64,000 bases of DNA from Nocardia sp. NBC_01503 (GCF_036327755.1 NZ_CP109596.1:186001-250000); one strand, 5' to 3'. Counted from the first letter of the stretch, positions 8,170 to 17,655 are shown. Notes: a model not told the origin generated them from the sequence alone. Translations and numbers: made by a program.

Positions 8170-8213
8170 TAGCACATCCATGCTAACACCATCATGCTAG
8201 TACGGCGATGCTA
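8170..8213. promoter_or_regulatory. Operator region with three ATGCTA repeats at 14-bp spacing
   Basis: ATGCTA begins at 8180, 8194 and 8208, an exact 14-bp step. An inverted partner TAGCA at 8170 forms TAGCA-N6-TGCTA with the first copy. The array lies between the divergent reductase and TetR genes and ends 10 bp before the TetR ATG, so it probably binds that TetR protein (inference). Confidence 0.55.
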
Positions 8214-8223
8214 CATTGAACCC

Positions 8224-8841
8224 ATGCCGAAGACGGTGGACCACGAGGCGCGCCAGCGCATACTCGCCGATGCCGCCTGCACGGTGATCGCACGCAACGG
8301 ACTCGCCGGCACCACCCTGGCCGATGTCGCCACGGAGTCGGGCTGGTCGATCGGCTCCATCCGGCACTACTTCCCGAACAAAGACGAGCTGATCGCCGCC
8401 GCGCTATGGCGAGTGGGAGAGCGCGTCGACGACCGCATTCGGCGCCATACCGCCGGGGGCATGCGCCTGGCCGATCTGCGAACCGCCGCACTCGAATTGC
8501 TCCCACTCGACGCCGCACGGCGCGAGGAGGCAACAGTCCACCTGGCATTCATGGCTCAGGCCGCAGTGGTTCCGGCATTGGCGAACGCGGCCGAAGAAGC
8601 GGTCCGGCGACTACACGAACCACTCGCGAAGCGCATCGCGCATGCCATACGAACGGGCGAGCTGCCGGGGCATTTGGATGCGGAAAAAGAAGCGACCCGC
8701 CTGCGGCTGCTCTTCGACGGGCTGGCGGTTCAGCTTGTGACCACACCTCGGCGGAAGTCGACGGACTGGGCGCTGGAGGTCTTGGACGACCACCTCGCCG
8801 CTCTCACCCGGTCCCCCGGTCCGTCGAAACCCCGGAATTGA
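8224..8841 (+). CDS. TetR family transcriptional regulator
   Basis: A 205-aa protein. The N-terminal HTH spans about residues 8-53: ARQRILADAACTVIARNGLA, then TTLADVATESGWSIGSIRHY with FPNKDEL, a textbook TetR domain of the BetI-like subgroup. The C-terminal half is helical. ATG 8224 is chosen; the longer frame starts inside the repeat array. It is divergent from the F420-type reductase and converges on cdsA, 9 bases away. Likely represses the reductase gene (inference). Confidence 0.85.
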   Translation: MPKTVDHEARQRILADAACTVIARNGLAGTTLADVATESGWSIGSIRHYFPNKDELIAAALWRVGERVDDRIRRHTAGGMRLADLRTAALELLPLDAARREEATVHLAFMAQAAVVPALANAAEEAVRRLHEPLAKRIAHAIRTGELPGHLDAEKEATRLRLLFDGLAVQLVTTPRRKSTDWALEVLDDHLAALTRSPGPSKPRN

Positions 8842-8850
8842 CGCGACGAT

Positions 8851-9999
8851 TCAGAGCAGGGCGGTCAGGACCAGCCAGGCCACGAAGGCTGACGGGAGCA
8901 TGGAGTCGAGGCGGTCCATGATGCCGCCGTGGCCGGGGAGGAGGGTGCCCATGTCTTTGATGCCGAGTTCACGCTTGACCTGGGATTCGATGAGGTCGCC
9001 GCTGGTGGCCACCAGGACGAGGGCCACTCCCAGCAGTACGCCGATCATCGAATTGGCTTGCAGCAGCAACGTTACGGTGAGCAGACCGCCGATGACGCAG
9101 AAGACCAGGGAGCCGCCGAAGCCCTCCCAGGACTTCTTCGGACTGATGTGCGGGACCATGGGATGCTTGCCGAACAGGACACCGGCGATATAGCCGCCGA
9201 CATCGGAGCAGACGACCAGGATCATGAAGGTCAGGACGCGCAGGTTGCCGTCGTCCTCGGTCAGCATGAGGACGGCGAAGGCGGCCAGCAGCGGAATCCA
9301 GGACAGGGTGAACAGGCTGATCGCGGTGTCGCGCAGATAGTTTCGCGGGGTCGCGCGCAGGCCGTGGTCGAACAGTCGCCACACCATCACCGTCAGGGCG
9401 GTGGCGCCGAACGCGCCGAGTACACCCTGCGGGCCGAACGGCCAGGCCAGCCAGATGATCGCCTGCCCGCCCAGCAGCAGTGGGATGCGCGGGACCAGGA
9501 CATCGGCCTCGCGCAGGCGCTTGGCGACCTCCCAGGTGGCGACCGCGACGGCCGCGGCGATAACGCCGATCAGGACCTTGGGGGCGAAGAGCAGAATCGC
9601 TATGAGCGACAGGCCCAAACCGAAGCCGACACCGAGGGCGGCGGGCAGATTACGGCCCGCCTTCGACGCGGGCGCGGGCGGCTCCGAAGCGGATGGCGAA
9701 CCGGCGGCGGCGGACTCGGCCCCGGCCGGACCGGACGACGACTGCGAACCAGCCGCGGCGAAACCCACTCCGGTGGCGTCGGATCCGGTTCCCAGGGAAT
9801 CGGATGACGTGGGGGAAGCAACAGCGCCCTGCGGATCAGCCGCTCCCCGCGAACCGGCGTCCCGCTCTCCCCCGCCCGTACTCGACTCGGACCCCGGCGT
9901 ACCCGGTGTGGCGGGCACCGACCCCGCGGTGCCCTCGCGGGGCGGCGTCACCGCACCGGTGGCGGCAGTTTCTTCGGCCACGATTGTCCTGTCGCTCAC
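8851..9999 (-). CDS. cdsA: Phosphatidate cytidylyltransferase
   Basis: A 382-aa membrane enzyme making CDP-diacylglycerol from phosphatidate and CTP. The first 120 residues are Ala/Pro/Ser/Thr/Gly-rich and disordered; about eight membrane helices follow. The C-terminal signature is present: CSDVGGYIAGVLFGKHPM, then SPKKSWEGFGGSL and the final SQVKRELGIKDMGTLLPGHG with GGIMDRLDSMLPS. GTG 9999 is the start. It follows pyrH and frr in the conserved order. The long low-complexity N-terminus is typical of actinobacteria but longer than most. Confidence 0.95.
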   Translation of the reverse strand: MSDRTIVAEETAATGAVTPPREGTAGSVPATPGTPGSESSTGGGERDAGSRGAADPQGAVASPTSSDSLGTGSDATGVGFAAAGSQSSSGPAGAESAAAGSPSASEPPAPASKAGRNLPAALGVGFGLGLSLIAILLFAPKVLIGVIAAAVAVATWEVAKRLREADVLVPRIPLLLGGQAIIWLAWPFGPQGVLGAFGATALTVMVWRLFDHGLRATPRNYLRDTAISLFTLSWIPLLAAFAVLMLTEDDGNLRVLTFMILVVCSDVGGYIAGVLFGKHPMVPHISPKKSWEGFGGSLVFCVIGGLLTVTLLLQANSMIGVLLGVALVLVATSGDLIESQVKRELGIKDMGTLLPGHGGIMDRLDSMLPSAFVAWLVLTALL

Positions 10000-10095
10000 T
10001 TGTCGTCCGTTCGTCCCTACCCCCGGTCGGCGCCGCCGACCGTCCGTACCAGATGCCGAGTCGCCGTACCGGGATTCGAAGCGCCCGCGAGGCCG

Positions 10096-10653
10096 TCAGA
10101 CCTCGAGCAGCTCGGCTTCCTTGTGCTTGACCAGTTCGTCGATCTGCGAGACGTACCGGGCGGTGGTCTTGTCGAGATCCTTCTCGGCGCGACCGACCTC
10201 GTCCTCACCCGCCTCGCCATCCTTCTGGATGCGCCCCAGCTCTTCCATGGCCTTACGGCGCACATTGCGAATGGAGATCTTCGCGTCCTCGCCCTTGGAC
10301 CGCGCCTGCTTACCCATCTCCCGGCGCCGCTCCTCGGTGAGCTGCGGGATGGACACCCGGATGATGTCGCCGTTATTGGTCGGGTTCACACCCAGATCCG
10401 AGTTGCGAATCGCGGTTTCGATGGCACCCAACTGCGACTGCTCATACGGCTTGATGATCACCATGCGCGGCTCCGGCACGGTGATGCCGGAGATCTGGGT
10501 GATGGGTGTGGGCGACCCGTAGTAGTCGACAACGATCCGGGAGAACATGCCCGCATTCGCGCGACCGGTCCGAATGGCACCCAGGTCGTCTTTCGCCACC
10601 GAGACGGCCTTCTCCATCTTTTCCTCGGCGTCGAAGAGCGCTTCTTCAATCAC
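10096..10653 (-). CDS. frr: Ribosome recycling factor
   Basis: A 185-aa protein of standard length. Recognisable blocks are [17 protein letters not shown] at the start, [27 protein letters not shown], and the domain I helices [19 protein letters not shown] and [10 protein letters not shown]. It splits post-termination ribosomes with EF-G. Start GTG at 10653. It lies 36 bases after pyrH and is followed by cdsA on the same strand. Confidence 0.97.
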   Translation of the reverse strand: MIEEALFDAEEKMEKAVSVAKDDLGAIRTGRANAGMFSRIVVDYYGSPTPITQISGITVPEPRMVIIKPYEQSQLGAIETAIRNSDLGVNPTNNGDIIRVSIPQLTEERRREMGKQARSKGEDAKISIRNVRRKAMEELGRIQKDGEAGEDEVGRAEKDLDKTTARYVSQIDELVKHKEAELLEV

Positions 10654-10689
10654 GGCGTTTCCTCCACAGCGTCATTCGTTCTTCGGTGG

Positions 10690-11424
10690 TCACGAACGGA
10701 CCAGCGTGCCGATCTTCTCACCGGCGACCGCGCGGGCGATATTGCCCTTCGTCAACAAATTGAACACCAGCATCGGCATCTGGTTGTCCATGCACAAGCT
10801 GAACGCGGTGGCGTCGGCCACCTTCAAACCCTGTTCGAGCACCTCTTTATGGGTGATCTCGGTGAACATGGTCGCGTTGGGATCCTCGCGCGGATCGGCG
10901 TTGAAGACACCGTCGACGGCCTTGGCCATCAACACCACCTCCGCGCCGATCTCCAGCGCACGCTGCGCCGCGGTGGTGTCGGTGGAGAAGTACGGCATAC
11001 CCATACCCGCACCGAAGATCACCACGCGCCCCTTCTCCAGATGCCGCTTGGCGCGCAGCGGGAGATACGGTTCGGCGACCTGACCCATGGTGATGGCGGT
11101 CTGCACGCGGGTGTCGATACCCTGCTTCTGCAGAAAGTCTTGCAGCGCAAGACTGTTCATCACGGTGCCGAGCATGCCCATGTAATCGGAGCGGGCGCGT
11201 TCCATACCGCGCTCCTCCAACTCCGCACCGCGGAAGAAATTGCCGCCGCCGATGACCACGGCGACCTGGACACCGTCCTCGACGACCTCGGCGATCTGCT
11301 CGGCAACCGCCTGCACCACATCGGGATCGAGACCGACCTTGCCACCACCGAACATCTCGCCACCCAGCTTGAGGAGCACTCGGCGATAGCCCTTGCGGTC
11401 TGGGGCCGTATCCGGGTCCGTCAT
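10690..11424 (-). CDS. pyrH: UMP kinase
   Basis: A 244-aa amino acid kinase fold enzyme phosphorylating UMP to UDP. Motifs: [13 protein letters not shown] (phosphate loop), [32 protein letters not shown] and the nucleotide-site region [19 protein letters not shown] 11424 gives the normal length; the longer frame begins with an unrelated leader. First gene of pyrH-frr-cdsA, which has been separated from rpsB-tsf by accessory genes. Confidence 0.97.
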   Translation of the reverse strand: MTDPDTAPDRKGYRRVLLKLGGEMFGGGKVGLDPDVVQAVAEQIAEVVEDGVQVAVVIGGGNFFRGAELEERGMERARSDYMGMLGTVMNSLALQDFLQKQGIDTRVQTAITMGQVAEPYLPLRAKRHLEKGRVVIFGAGMGMPYFSTDTTAAQRALEIGAEVVLMAKAVDGVFNADPREDPNATMFTEITHKEVLEQGLKVADATAFSLCMDNQMPMLVFNLLTKGNIARAVAGEKIGTLVRS

Positions 11425-11558
11425 CGGTCTCCTTGTCCTCGGCGGTGATGCGTAACCACGCACATGAAAAGACCATCCCGGCGCATGAAACCACACGGGA
11501 CGGCAACAAACTTCTGTCTATCCTGCACCACGCGCGGGTACGACGGTGCGGCGACCCT

Positions 11559-12452
11559 CTATACCGTGCCCGAATTCGTGACATTGGGCGAATGCCGCGC
11601 ACCGGCCAGCAGAGTCGCCATCCGGGCGGCGGCGATCTCCCCGGTCGGGACCTGAACGACCATGAGCAGGCACGGGTTCTCCACCGGGCGTAATTGGAAG
11701 AGCTCCAACTCGATCACGCCCACCTCCGCGTGCTCGACGACAATGGTGCTCGGGCGGAAACGGCGGATCGGGTACTCCGACCACCAGCGGCGGAACTCCG
11801 GACTGGCCTCGCTCAAATCGGCGACCAGCGTGGCCAATGCGGGATCGCCGGGACGGCGGCCCATCGCCTCGCGCAGTTGACTCAGCACCGCCCTGGCGGC
11901 GAATTCCCAGCGCGGCATGCGGTCGCGATTATCCGGATCGGTGAACATCATCCACAGCAGATTGCGTTGCCGCGGCGGCAATTCCATCGGATCGTGCCGG
12001 ACCCGCGTGTAGGCGCTATTCCACACCAGATAGTCGAAATCCGCGGCGTAGATGACGGCCGGATTCGGCATCGACGCATCCACCAAGCGCTGCAGGCGTT
12101 TCCGGTCGGCATCATCGGTGCGGTCGTAGGGTGCGGCCAGGCCCGCCAGGAAACGCAGATGACTGTGCTGATCCGGATCCAGGCGCAGCGTGCGCGCGAG
12201 GGCGTCGATCACCTGCGCGCTGGCCGCCACATCGCGGCCCTGCTCCAGCCAGGTGTACCAGGTCAGGCCGACACCGGAGAGTTCGGCGACCTCCTCGCGG
12301 CGCAAACCCGGGGTGCGCCTGCGGGCCGGATCGCCGTACGGCGCCAAACCCACATCCCCCGGTTGCAGTTTGGCCCGCCGGGCGCGCAGGAACTCGCCGA
12401 GTTGGGCGTGCCTGCTCGGAATCGGTCCGGGATTGCCGTCGCCACTTACCAT
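11559..12452 (-). CDS. MmyB-like helix-turn-helix regulator
   Basis: A 297-aa protein. An N-terminal XRE-type HTH (about 12-75) contains LGEFLRARRAKLQP, RRTPGLRREEVAELSGVGLT and WYTWLEQGRDV. A PAS-like MmyB ligand domain follows, with NPAVIYAADFDYLVWNSAY and the closing SGSR-free actinobacterial tail. The family commonly sits divergent from short-chain or NmrA dehydrogenases, and here it faces an NmrA gene at 12559, which it probably controls. ATG 12452 is preferred; upstream extensions run through the neighbour in the wrong frame. Confidence 0.88.
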   Translation of the reverse strand: MVSGDGNPGPIPSRHAQLGEFLRARRAKLQPGDVGLAPYGDPARRRTPGLRREEVAELSGVGLTWYTWLEQGRDVAASAQVIDALARTLRLDPDQHSHLRFLAGLAAPYDRTDDADRKRLQRLVDASMPNPAVIYAADFDYLVWNSAYTRVRHDPMELPPRQRNLLWMMFTDPDNRDRMPRWEFAARAVLSQLREAMGRRPGDPALATLVADLSEASPEFRRWWSEYPIRRFRPSTIVVEHAEVGVIELELFQLRPVENPCLLMVVQVPTGEIAAARMATLLAGARHSPNVTNSGTV

Positions 12453-12558
12453 TTCGTCTTCCCCCGCGCTGAGACTATGGGTAGCAGTATCGCCACCAGG
12501 ACAGATCCGCGCGCGAGTTCCTACCGTGATCCTCAGATCGAGAACATGGGGAGTCGAC

Positions 12559-13443
12559 GTGAACGAGCACAACGGACCGGTACTGGTCATCGGGGCAACC
12601 GGCAAGCAAGGCGGGGCAGCCGCCCGAGCACTACTCGAAAGAGGTTGGGAGGTAAGGGCTTTCGTCCGAGATCCGGAGTCACCCAAGGCCGTCGCGCTGC
12701 GCGAGGCCGGGGCGCGGCTCGTCGTCGGCGATCTGGAGGACGAGGATTCGCTGCGGGCGGCCCTGGACGGCGTCTACGGCGTCTTCCTCATGCTGACCAT
12801 GATGTCCGGGGTCAATATCAGCCTCGAGGCCGTCGCCGCCGAAGAGCGGCACGGGCGCACCGTCGCCGACCTCGCCGCGAAAGCCGGTGTCGCACACCTG
12901 GTCTACAGCTCGCTCAATGGCGTCGACGCGGGCTCGGGCATCGAATACTACGACGCCAAAGAGCACATCGAGGATTACATTCGCACCCTCGGCCTGCCCT
13001 TCACCGTGCTGCGGCCGGTGTCGTTCATGGATAATTTCGCGACCTACAACAAACCCGCCCGCGACGGTGACAATCTGACGCTGGCACTGGCCATGGCACC
13101 CGAAACACCGATGGCACTGATCGCCGTGCACGATATCGGCGAATTCGCGGCAATCGCCTTCGAGCGGCCGGACGAATTCCTCGGCCGCACCCTCGGTCTC
13201 GCCGGAGACGTCCTCTCACCGGTTCAGATCGCCGAAACCTTGGCCGCGACAAGCGGATTGACCCCGCGCACCGTCCAGATCCCGATCGAACAACTGCGCG
13301 CCTTCGACGAGCAGGTGGCCAAGATGTTCGCCTGGTTCAATACCCACCCCGCCCCCGCCATCAACGTCACCGCCTTGCGCGCCCTCCACCCCGGCCTGAT
13401 GACCCTCGCCGACTGGGTGCAGGCCACCGACTGGAAACTCTGA
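12559..13443 (+). CDS. NmrA family NAD(P)-binding protein
   Basis: A 294-aa atypical short-chain dehydrogenase. The Rossmann loop is VLVIGATGKQGGAAARALLE (GxxGxxG); a YxxxK-like element is present as YYDAKEHIEDYI, and RPVSFMDNFATY is the conserved NmrA block. No earlier ATG is in frame, so GTG 12559 after GGGGAG is chosen. It is divergent from the MmyB-like regulator and 9 bases upstream of a cupin gene, so regulator, reductase and cupin look like one inducible unit. It may be a redox sensor or a quinone/flavonoid reductase. Confidence 0.85.
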   Translation: MNEHNGPVLVIGATGKQGGAAARALLERGWEVRAFVRDPESPKAVALREAGARLVVGDLEDEDSLRAALDGVYGVFLMLTMMSGVNISLEAVAAEERHGRTVADLAAKAGVAHLVYSSLNGVDAGSGIEYYDAKEHIEDYIRTLGLPFTVLRPVSFMDNFATYNKPARDGDNLTLALAMAPETPMALIAVHDIGEFAAIAFERPDEFLGRTLGLAGDVLSPVQIAETLAATSGLTPRTVQIPIEQLRAFDEQVAKMFAWFNTHPAPAINVTALRALHPGLMTLADWVQATDWKL

Positions 13444-13452
13444 GGAGCCACC

Positions 13453-13980
13453 ATGACCGACGGATTGCTGGCCGGAAACGGCCTACTCCTGCCGCCCGGC
13501 GCGGGCGATAAGGTCCAGCCCACCATGACCCTCAAGGTCGGCGCGGAGCGCTCGGATATCTGGTCCGCCTTCGAAGCCCAAGTCCCACCAGGCTTCGACG
13601 TCGGCGCCCACTGGCACGGCCACGCCGAGGAGATCTTCTACGTAGTCGAAGGCGAACTGGATCTCCTGGCCTTCCACCCCGCCGCCGACCCCATCGGCGA
13701 CTGGACGACCTGGCAAGCCGAAGACGGCATGACCGTATTCCGCGGCAGCCCAGGCGCTTTCATGCACGTCCCGGCGGGCTGCCCACACGCCTTCTACAAC
13801 CCCGGCACCGCAATCGCCAAAATGCTCTTCCTGGTCACCCCCTCCGGCCATGAGAAATACCTCGCCGAACTCAGCGAACTACTCCTGTCCGGCGAAGCAA
13901 CCCCGGACCTCATCGCCGAATTGCGGCTGAAGCACGACATTCACCAGCTGACAGCCCTACAGAGTCGCCCGGTCGGATGA
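13453..13980 (+). CDS. Cupin domain protein
   Basis: A 175-aa single-domain cupin. Metal ligands are visible in HWHGHAEEIFYVVEGELDL (motif 1, two His plus Glu) and HVPAGCPHAFYNPG (motif 2 His). GAGGAG precedes ATG 13453, 9 bases after the NmrA stop, so the genes are co-transcribed. The arrangement resembles quercetinase-like dioxygenases or small metabolite isomerases; the substrate is unknown. Confidence 0.85.
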   Translation: MTDGLLAGNGLLLPPGAGDKVQPTMTLKVGAERSDIWSAFEAQVPPGFDVGAHWHGHAEEIFYVVEGELDLLAFHPAADPIGDWTTWQAEDGMTVFRGSPGAFMHVPAGCPHAFYNPGTAIAKMLFLVTPSGHEKYLAELSELLLSGEATPDLIAELRLKHDIHQLTALQSRPVG

Positions 13981-14037
13981 TCCGGGGGAATTGCCGAAAC
14001 ACAGTCTGAAACATATGCATTTCGCTAATGTGCGGGT

Positions 14038-14439
14038 ATGAATCTCACACATCGGACCGGCGCGTTCATTGCCGGCCTGACAATCGCGGCGGGACTGATG
14101 GCAACCGCGGGCCAAGCCTCGGCGGATATCCCCCTTACCCCGGCCGCCGACACTACCGCCAACACCAGCGTCGACGGTGGTCCGTTCGACAGCCCCATAG
14201 GCTCCGCCGCCGGTTCACTCGGCGCGCCCCTGGTCAGCTTCAGCGGCTGGGCGCAGGCCAACAACCTGCCCGACTTCAGCTCACTCAGCGCGGCTGCCAG
14301 CGGAAGTTCCGCGGTGCAAGCGATCTGGTTCCCGATCCTCAACGGCATCATCACCGTGGTCTGCGGTGCGGACTCGGCGAGCGGCGGCGGGCTGTGTCAG
14401 TCCGGCTCGGGCCATGGCAACAACCAGCAGGGCGGCTGA
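14038..14439 (+). CDS. Small secreted protein with two cysteines and NQQGG tail
   Basis: A 133-aa exported protein. The signal peptide is AGLTIAAGLMATAGQASA, cut before DIPL. The mature part is Ser/Ala/Gly-rich with a hydrophobic stretch (VQAIWFPILNGIITVVCG), a second Cys in GGGLCQSG and the C-terminus NNQQGG. One disulfide is likely. No known family recognised. It lies 4 bases upstream of a paralogue with the same SSLSAAAS core and tail. Confidence 0.7.
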   Translation: MNLTHRTGAFIAGLTIAAGLMATAGQASADIPLTPAADTTANTSVDGGPFDSPIGSAAGSLGAPLVSFSGWAQANNLPDFSSLSAAASGSSAVQAIWFPILNGIITVVCGADSASGGGLCQSGSGHGNNQQGG

Positions 14440-14443
14440 TCAT

Positions 14444-14785
14444 ATGGATTCGACATCTCGAATCCGAGGCGCGGTCGCAGGGCTCGCGGTCGCCGCCACG
14501 CTGGTGGCCGCCGCAGGGTCGGCCGCCGCGGATGTGCCATTGGACGCCGCGCCGGTGGTCACCGCCGACAACATCTACACATCCGGCGAAACCATCAACC
14601 TCGGTTCGGTCACCATCCCGCGAACCACCGATCTGCTCAGTTCACTGAGCGCCGCGGCTTCCAACAGCCACCCACTGGGTGATATCTGGAAAGCCTTCGG
14701 AAACGCGGTGCTCGTGCCCTTCCTCATCGCCTTCGGAAGTTCGTGCCAAAGCGCAGGGCATTCTTGCAACCAGCAGGGCGGCTGA
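14444..14785 (+). CDS. Small secreted protein, paralogue of the 14038-14439 product
   Basis: A 113-aa exported protein. The signal peptide is GLAVAATLVAAAGSAAA followed by DVPL. The mature protein keeps LLSSLSAAASNSHPLGDIW, a hydrophobic helix (AVLVPFLIAFGSS), paired cysteines (SSCQSAGHSCNQQGG) and the same ending as its neighbour. ATG 14444 lies 4 bases after the upstream stop, so the two are one operon ending at the strong hairpin 14820-14862. No known function; the shared core and tail suggest a family for secretion or hetero-assembly. Confidence 0.7.
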   Translation: MDSTSRIRGAVAGLAVAATLVAAAGSAAADVPLDAAPVVTADNIYTSGETINLGSVTIPRTTDLLSSLSAAASNSHPLGDIWKAFGNAVLVPFLIAFGSSCQSAGHSCNQQGG

Positions 14786-14819
14786 GCGGAGCCGCGTCGA
14801 AAGCGCAGCGGTACACGGC

Positions 14820-14862
14820 AAAGGCCCCTCGCTCATCGGAATCCGATGAGCGAGGGGCCTTT
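14820..14862. terminator. Bidirectional hairpin terminator
   Basis: A 21-bp perfect stem: 14820-14840 (AAAGGCCCCTCGCTCATCGG plus A) pairs with 14842-14862, one unpaired base between. It has A-rich 5' and T-rich 3' flanks, so it can stop the secreted-protein operon on the plus strand and tsf on the minus strand. Confidence 0.9.
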
Positions 14863-14880
14863 TCAGGTTTGGCAGGCGAA

Positions 14881-15705
14881 TTACGCCTGGCCGACCTCGA
14901 AGCGGGAGAAGGCGGTGACAACGGCACCGGCCTCGTCCAGGAGCTGCTTCACGGTCTTCTTGTTGTCGGTGACCGACGGCTGCTCCAGCAGGACGACGTC
15001 CTTGTAGAAGCCGTTGACGCGACCTTCGGTGATCTTCGGGAGGGCGGCCTCGGGCTTGCCCTCTTCGCGAGCGGTCGCCTCGGCGATCGAACGCTCCTTC
15101 TCGACGAGGTCGGCGGGGACCTCTTCGCGGGTGACGTACTTGGCCTTGAGCGCGGCGACCTGCATGGCGGCGGCGCGGGCAGCCTCGGCGGCGGCTTCGC
15201 TGTCACCGGTGTACTGCACCAGCACGCCGACGGCGGGGGGCAGATCGGTGGCACGCTTGTGCAGGTAGGTCGCGACCGGGCCGTCGTAGGAGACGACGCG
15301 ACGCAGCTCGAGCTTCTCGCCGATCTTGGCGGCCAGCTCCTGCACGGCCTGATCGGCGGTCTTGCCGCCCAGGTCGACAGCCTTGAGTGCGTCCAGGTCG
15401 GCCGGACGAGCCTTCGCGGCAGCCGCGACGACAGCGTTGGCCAGCTCCTGGAACTCCGCGTTCTTGGCGACGAAGTCGGTCTCGGAGTTGATCTCGATCA
15501 GCACGCCGTCGAGGGCGGTGACCAGACCTTCGGCGGTGGCGCGCTCAGCGCGCTTGCCGACGTCCTTGGCGCCCTTGATGCGCAGGATCTCGACGGCCTT
15601 CTCGAAGTCGCCGTCGGTCTCCTCGAGCGCCCGCTTGCAGTCCATCATGCCGGAGCCGGTGAGGTCGCGAAGCTTCTTCACGTCAGCGGCGGTGTAGTTC
15701 GCCAT
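14881..15705 (-). CDS. tsf: Elongation factor Ts
   Basis: A 274-aa protein, the usual actinobacterial length. The N-terminal UBA-like domain has [20 protein letters not shown]; the core has [15 protein letters not shown] and the subdomain [20 protein letters not shown]. It recycles EF-Tu by exchanging GDP. Cotranscribed with rpsB, 103 bases upstream on the same strand, and ended by the 14820-14862 hairpin. Confidence 0.97.
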   Translation of the reverse strand: MANYTAADVKKLRDLTGSGMMDCKRALEETDGDFEKAVEILRIKGAKDVGKRAERATAEGLVTALDGVLIEINSETDFVAKNAEFQELANAVVAAAAKARPADLDALKAVDLGGKTADQAVQELAAKIGEKLELRRVVSYDGPVATYLHKRATDLPPAVGVLVQYTGDSEAAAEAARAAAMQVAALKAKYVTREEVPADLVEKERSIAEATAREEGKPEAALPKITEGRVNGFYKDVVLLEQPSVTDNKKTVKQLLDEAGAVVTAFSRFEVGQA

Positions 15706-15808
15706 GTCGGGCGAGCCTCCTCAGTGTTGGTCTGTGGTGGTCACACCTTGCCGCCCGCTTCCGAACAGGAAGGGGCGGCAGGGTGAACGAACGTCGTTAG
15801 GACGCGAC

Positions 15809-16669
15809 TCAGAAATCAGCCGGGGTGGAAGCCGGGGGAACCTCGGCAACCGCGGCCTCAGCGGCGGTCTCGACGGCAGGAGCCTCGGCCTCGGCGGCCG
15901 GGGTGGCCGAAGACAGCAGTTCCTGCTCCCACTCGGCGAGCGGCTCGGCGGCCTCGGGCTTCGAATCGCCACCGGCACGCGAGGCACGAGCCTGCACGCC
16001 CTCGGCGACGGCGGAAGCCACAACGCGGGTGAGCAGCGCGGCCGAACGGATCGCGTCGTCGTTACCCGGGATCGGGTAGTCGACCAGGTCGGGATCGCAG
16101 TTGGTGTCCAGGATCGCGATGACCGGGATGTTCAGCTTGCGAGCCTCACCGACGGCGATGTGCTCCTTGTTGGTGTCGACAACCCAGATGGCCGAGGGAA
16201 CCTTGGCCATATCCCGGATGCCGCCCAGGGTGCGCTCGAGCTTGTTCTTCTCACGCGTCAGCATGAGGATTTCCTTCTTGGTGCGACCCTCGAAGCCACC
16301 GGTCTGCTCCATGGCCTCGAGCTCCTTCATACGCTGAAGGCGCTTGTGCACGGTGCCGAAGTTGGTGAGCATGCCGCCCAGCCAGCGCTGGTTCACGTAG
16401 GGCATGCCGACGCGAGTGGCCTCGGCCGCGATCGACTCCTGGGCCTGCTTCTTGGTACCGACGAAGAGGACGGTGCCACCGTGGGCGACAGTCTCCTTGA
16501 CGAACTCGTAGGCCTTGTCGATGTAGGTCAGCGTCTGCTGCAGATCGATGATGTAGATGCCGTTGCGGTCGGTGAAGATGAAGCGCTTCATCTTCGGGTT
16601 CCAGCGACGGGTCTGGTGTCCAAAGTGGGCGCCGCTGTCGAGCAGCTGCCGCATTGTTACGACGGGCAT
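15809..16669 (-). CDS. rpsB: 30S ribosomal protein S2
   Basis: A 286-aa protein. Signatures: [20 protein letters not shown] near the N-terminus, [26 protein letters not shown] and [20 protein letters not shown]. The last 60 residues are an Ala/Glu-rich extension common in actinobacteria. First gene of the rpsB-tsf operon; the upstream 16670-16894 holds its leader and promoter region, where no clear motif stands out. Confidence 0.97.
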   Translation of the reverse strand: MPVVTMRQLLDSGAHFGHQTRRWNPKMKRFIFTDRNGIYIIDLQQTLTYIDKAYEFVKETVAHGGTVLFVGTKKQAQESIAAEATRVGMPYVNQRWLGGMLTNFGTVHKRLQRMKELEAMEQTGGFEGRTKKEILMLTREKNKLERTLGGIRDMAKVPSAIWVVDTNKEHIAVGEARKLNIPVIAILDTNCDPDLVDYPIPGNDDAIRSAALLTRVVASAVAEGVQARASRAGGDSKPEAAEPLAEWEQELLSSATPAAEAEAPAVETAAEAAVAEVPPASTPADF

Positions 16670-16894
16670 GGCCTCGTAACCCTTTCATTGCTGGTTGACG
16701 CAGGGATCGGCGATCTCTGCCCTGGCGCCCACGGCCACCGGAACCTCCAACTGAAAATCTGGGGGACCAGCCGACGACCCTCGATGTGGGCGCGCGAAGT
16801 CGGGTTGCGTTCAAGCAAACCGCTGGATCAGTTTACGGTGCCGTCATCCGAGACCGAAATCGGCCCCGCGCGCAACCCGCTGGCCTGGGGATAC

Positions 16895-17224
16895 TCACTT
16901 TCCCAGGACGGCGTATTCGACCGTGAGCACCATCGCGACCAACGCCACCGCGACAATCGAGACGGTCACCGCGCGAATACCTCGCGCGCCATTGTTCCAG
17001 TCGCCCTTGCGATGTGAATGCAGTACTCGACCGCGGCGCACACACACCACCGTGACCACCAACAATGCGATACAGGCGAAGAATTCGGCCACCGTCACCG
17101 CAGGCCAATCACTGTCGAAACCGGCTTTGAGGAAGAGCACCGCGTTGGCCATGGCCGCGATCGCGGTGCGCCGCCAGGCCAGAGCGGTGCGCTCGGCCGC
17201 GAGACCCGCCTCCGGACCGGTCAC
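16895..17224 (-). CDS. DUF202 family membrane protein
   Basis: A 109-aa protein with three predicted helices. LAAERTALAWRRTAIAAMAN is the DUF202 signature (ERT..AW.RT). GTG 17224 overlaps the upstream stop (GTGA), so it is coupled to the second DUF202 gene at 17221-17655. Function unknown. Confidence 0.85.
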   Translation of the reverse strand: MTGPEAGLAAERTALAWRRTAIAAMANAVLFLKAGFDSDWPAVTVAEFFACIALLVVTVVCVRRGRVLHSHRKGDWNNGARGIRAVTVSIVAVALVAMVLTVEYAVLGK

Positions 17225-17655
17225 GACAGCAGCAGGCCGATGCCCGCGAGCACCGCGATCACCGCGATGCCGCCGGCCAGAATCGGGACCATCAGCGTGC
17301 GCGGGAGCTTGTCACCGCGCTCCATCGACGCCTGCACATGCCGCCAGCGACCGTACGCGCCGACCGCGATAACGCCCGCGAGCACGATGCAGCTGACAGC
17401 AACCGCCGAACGGACTCCGTGATGGCGGAAGGGTTTCACGAGTTCATGCACCGCGACGCCACCCGCGAGCAGGCCCAGCGCGGTGCGCATCCAGGCCAGG
17501 AAGGTGCGCTCGTTGGCGAGGGTGAAACGGTAGTCGAGCTCCTGCTCATGGACCTCGGTGAGCTCTTCGATCCGGGCTTCGCTGTCGGCGATCCCTCGTT
17601 CGACAGCGGTCTCGTCCCGCTTCGCGGGATTTCCGGACGGCTCGGCGGAGCCCAT
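17221..17655 (-). CDS. YidH/DUF202 family membrane protein
   Basis: A 144-aa protein. A polar N-terminus with a charged helix (about 20-45, IADSEARIEELTEVHEQELD) precedes the DUF202 core RFTLANERTFLAWMRTALGL, then three membrane helices ending VIAVLAGIGLLLS. The second of two close ATGs (17655) is preferred because AGGAG lies about 8 bases before it. It pairs with the smaller DUF202 protein, suggesting a two-subunit membrane complex. Confidence 0.85.
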   Translation of the reverse strand: MGSAEPSGNPAKRDETAVERGIADSEARIEELTEVHEQELDYRFTLANERTFLAWMRTALGLLAGGVAVHELVKPFRHHGVRSAVAVSCIVLAGVIAVGAYGRWRHVQASMERGDKLPRTLMVPILAGGIAVIAVLAGIGLLLS

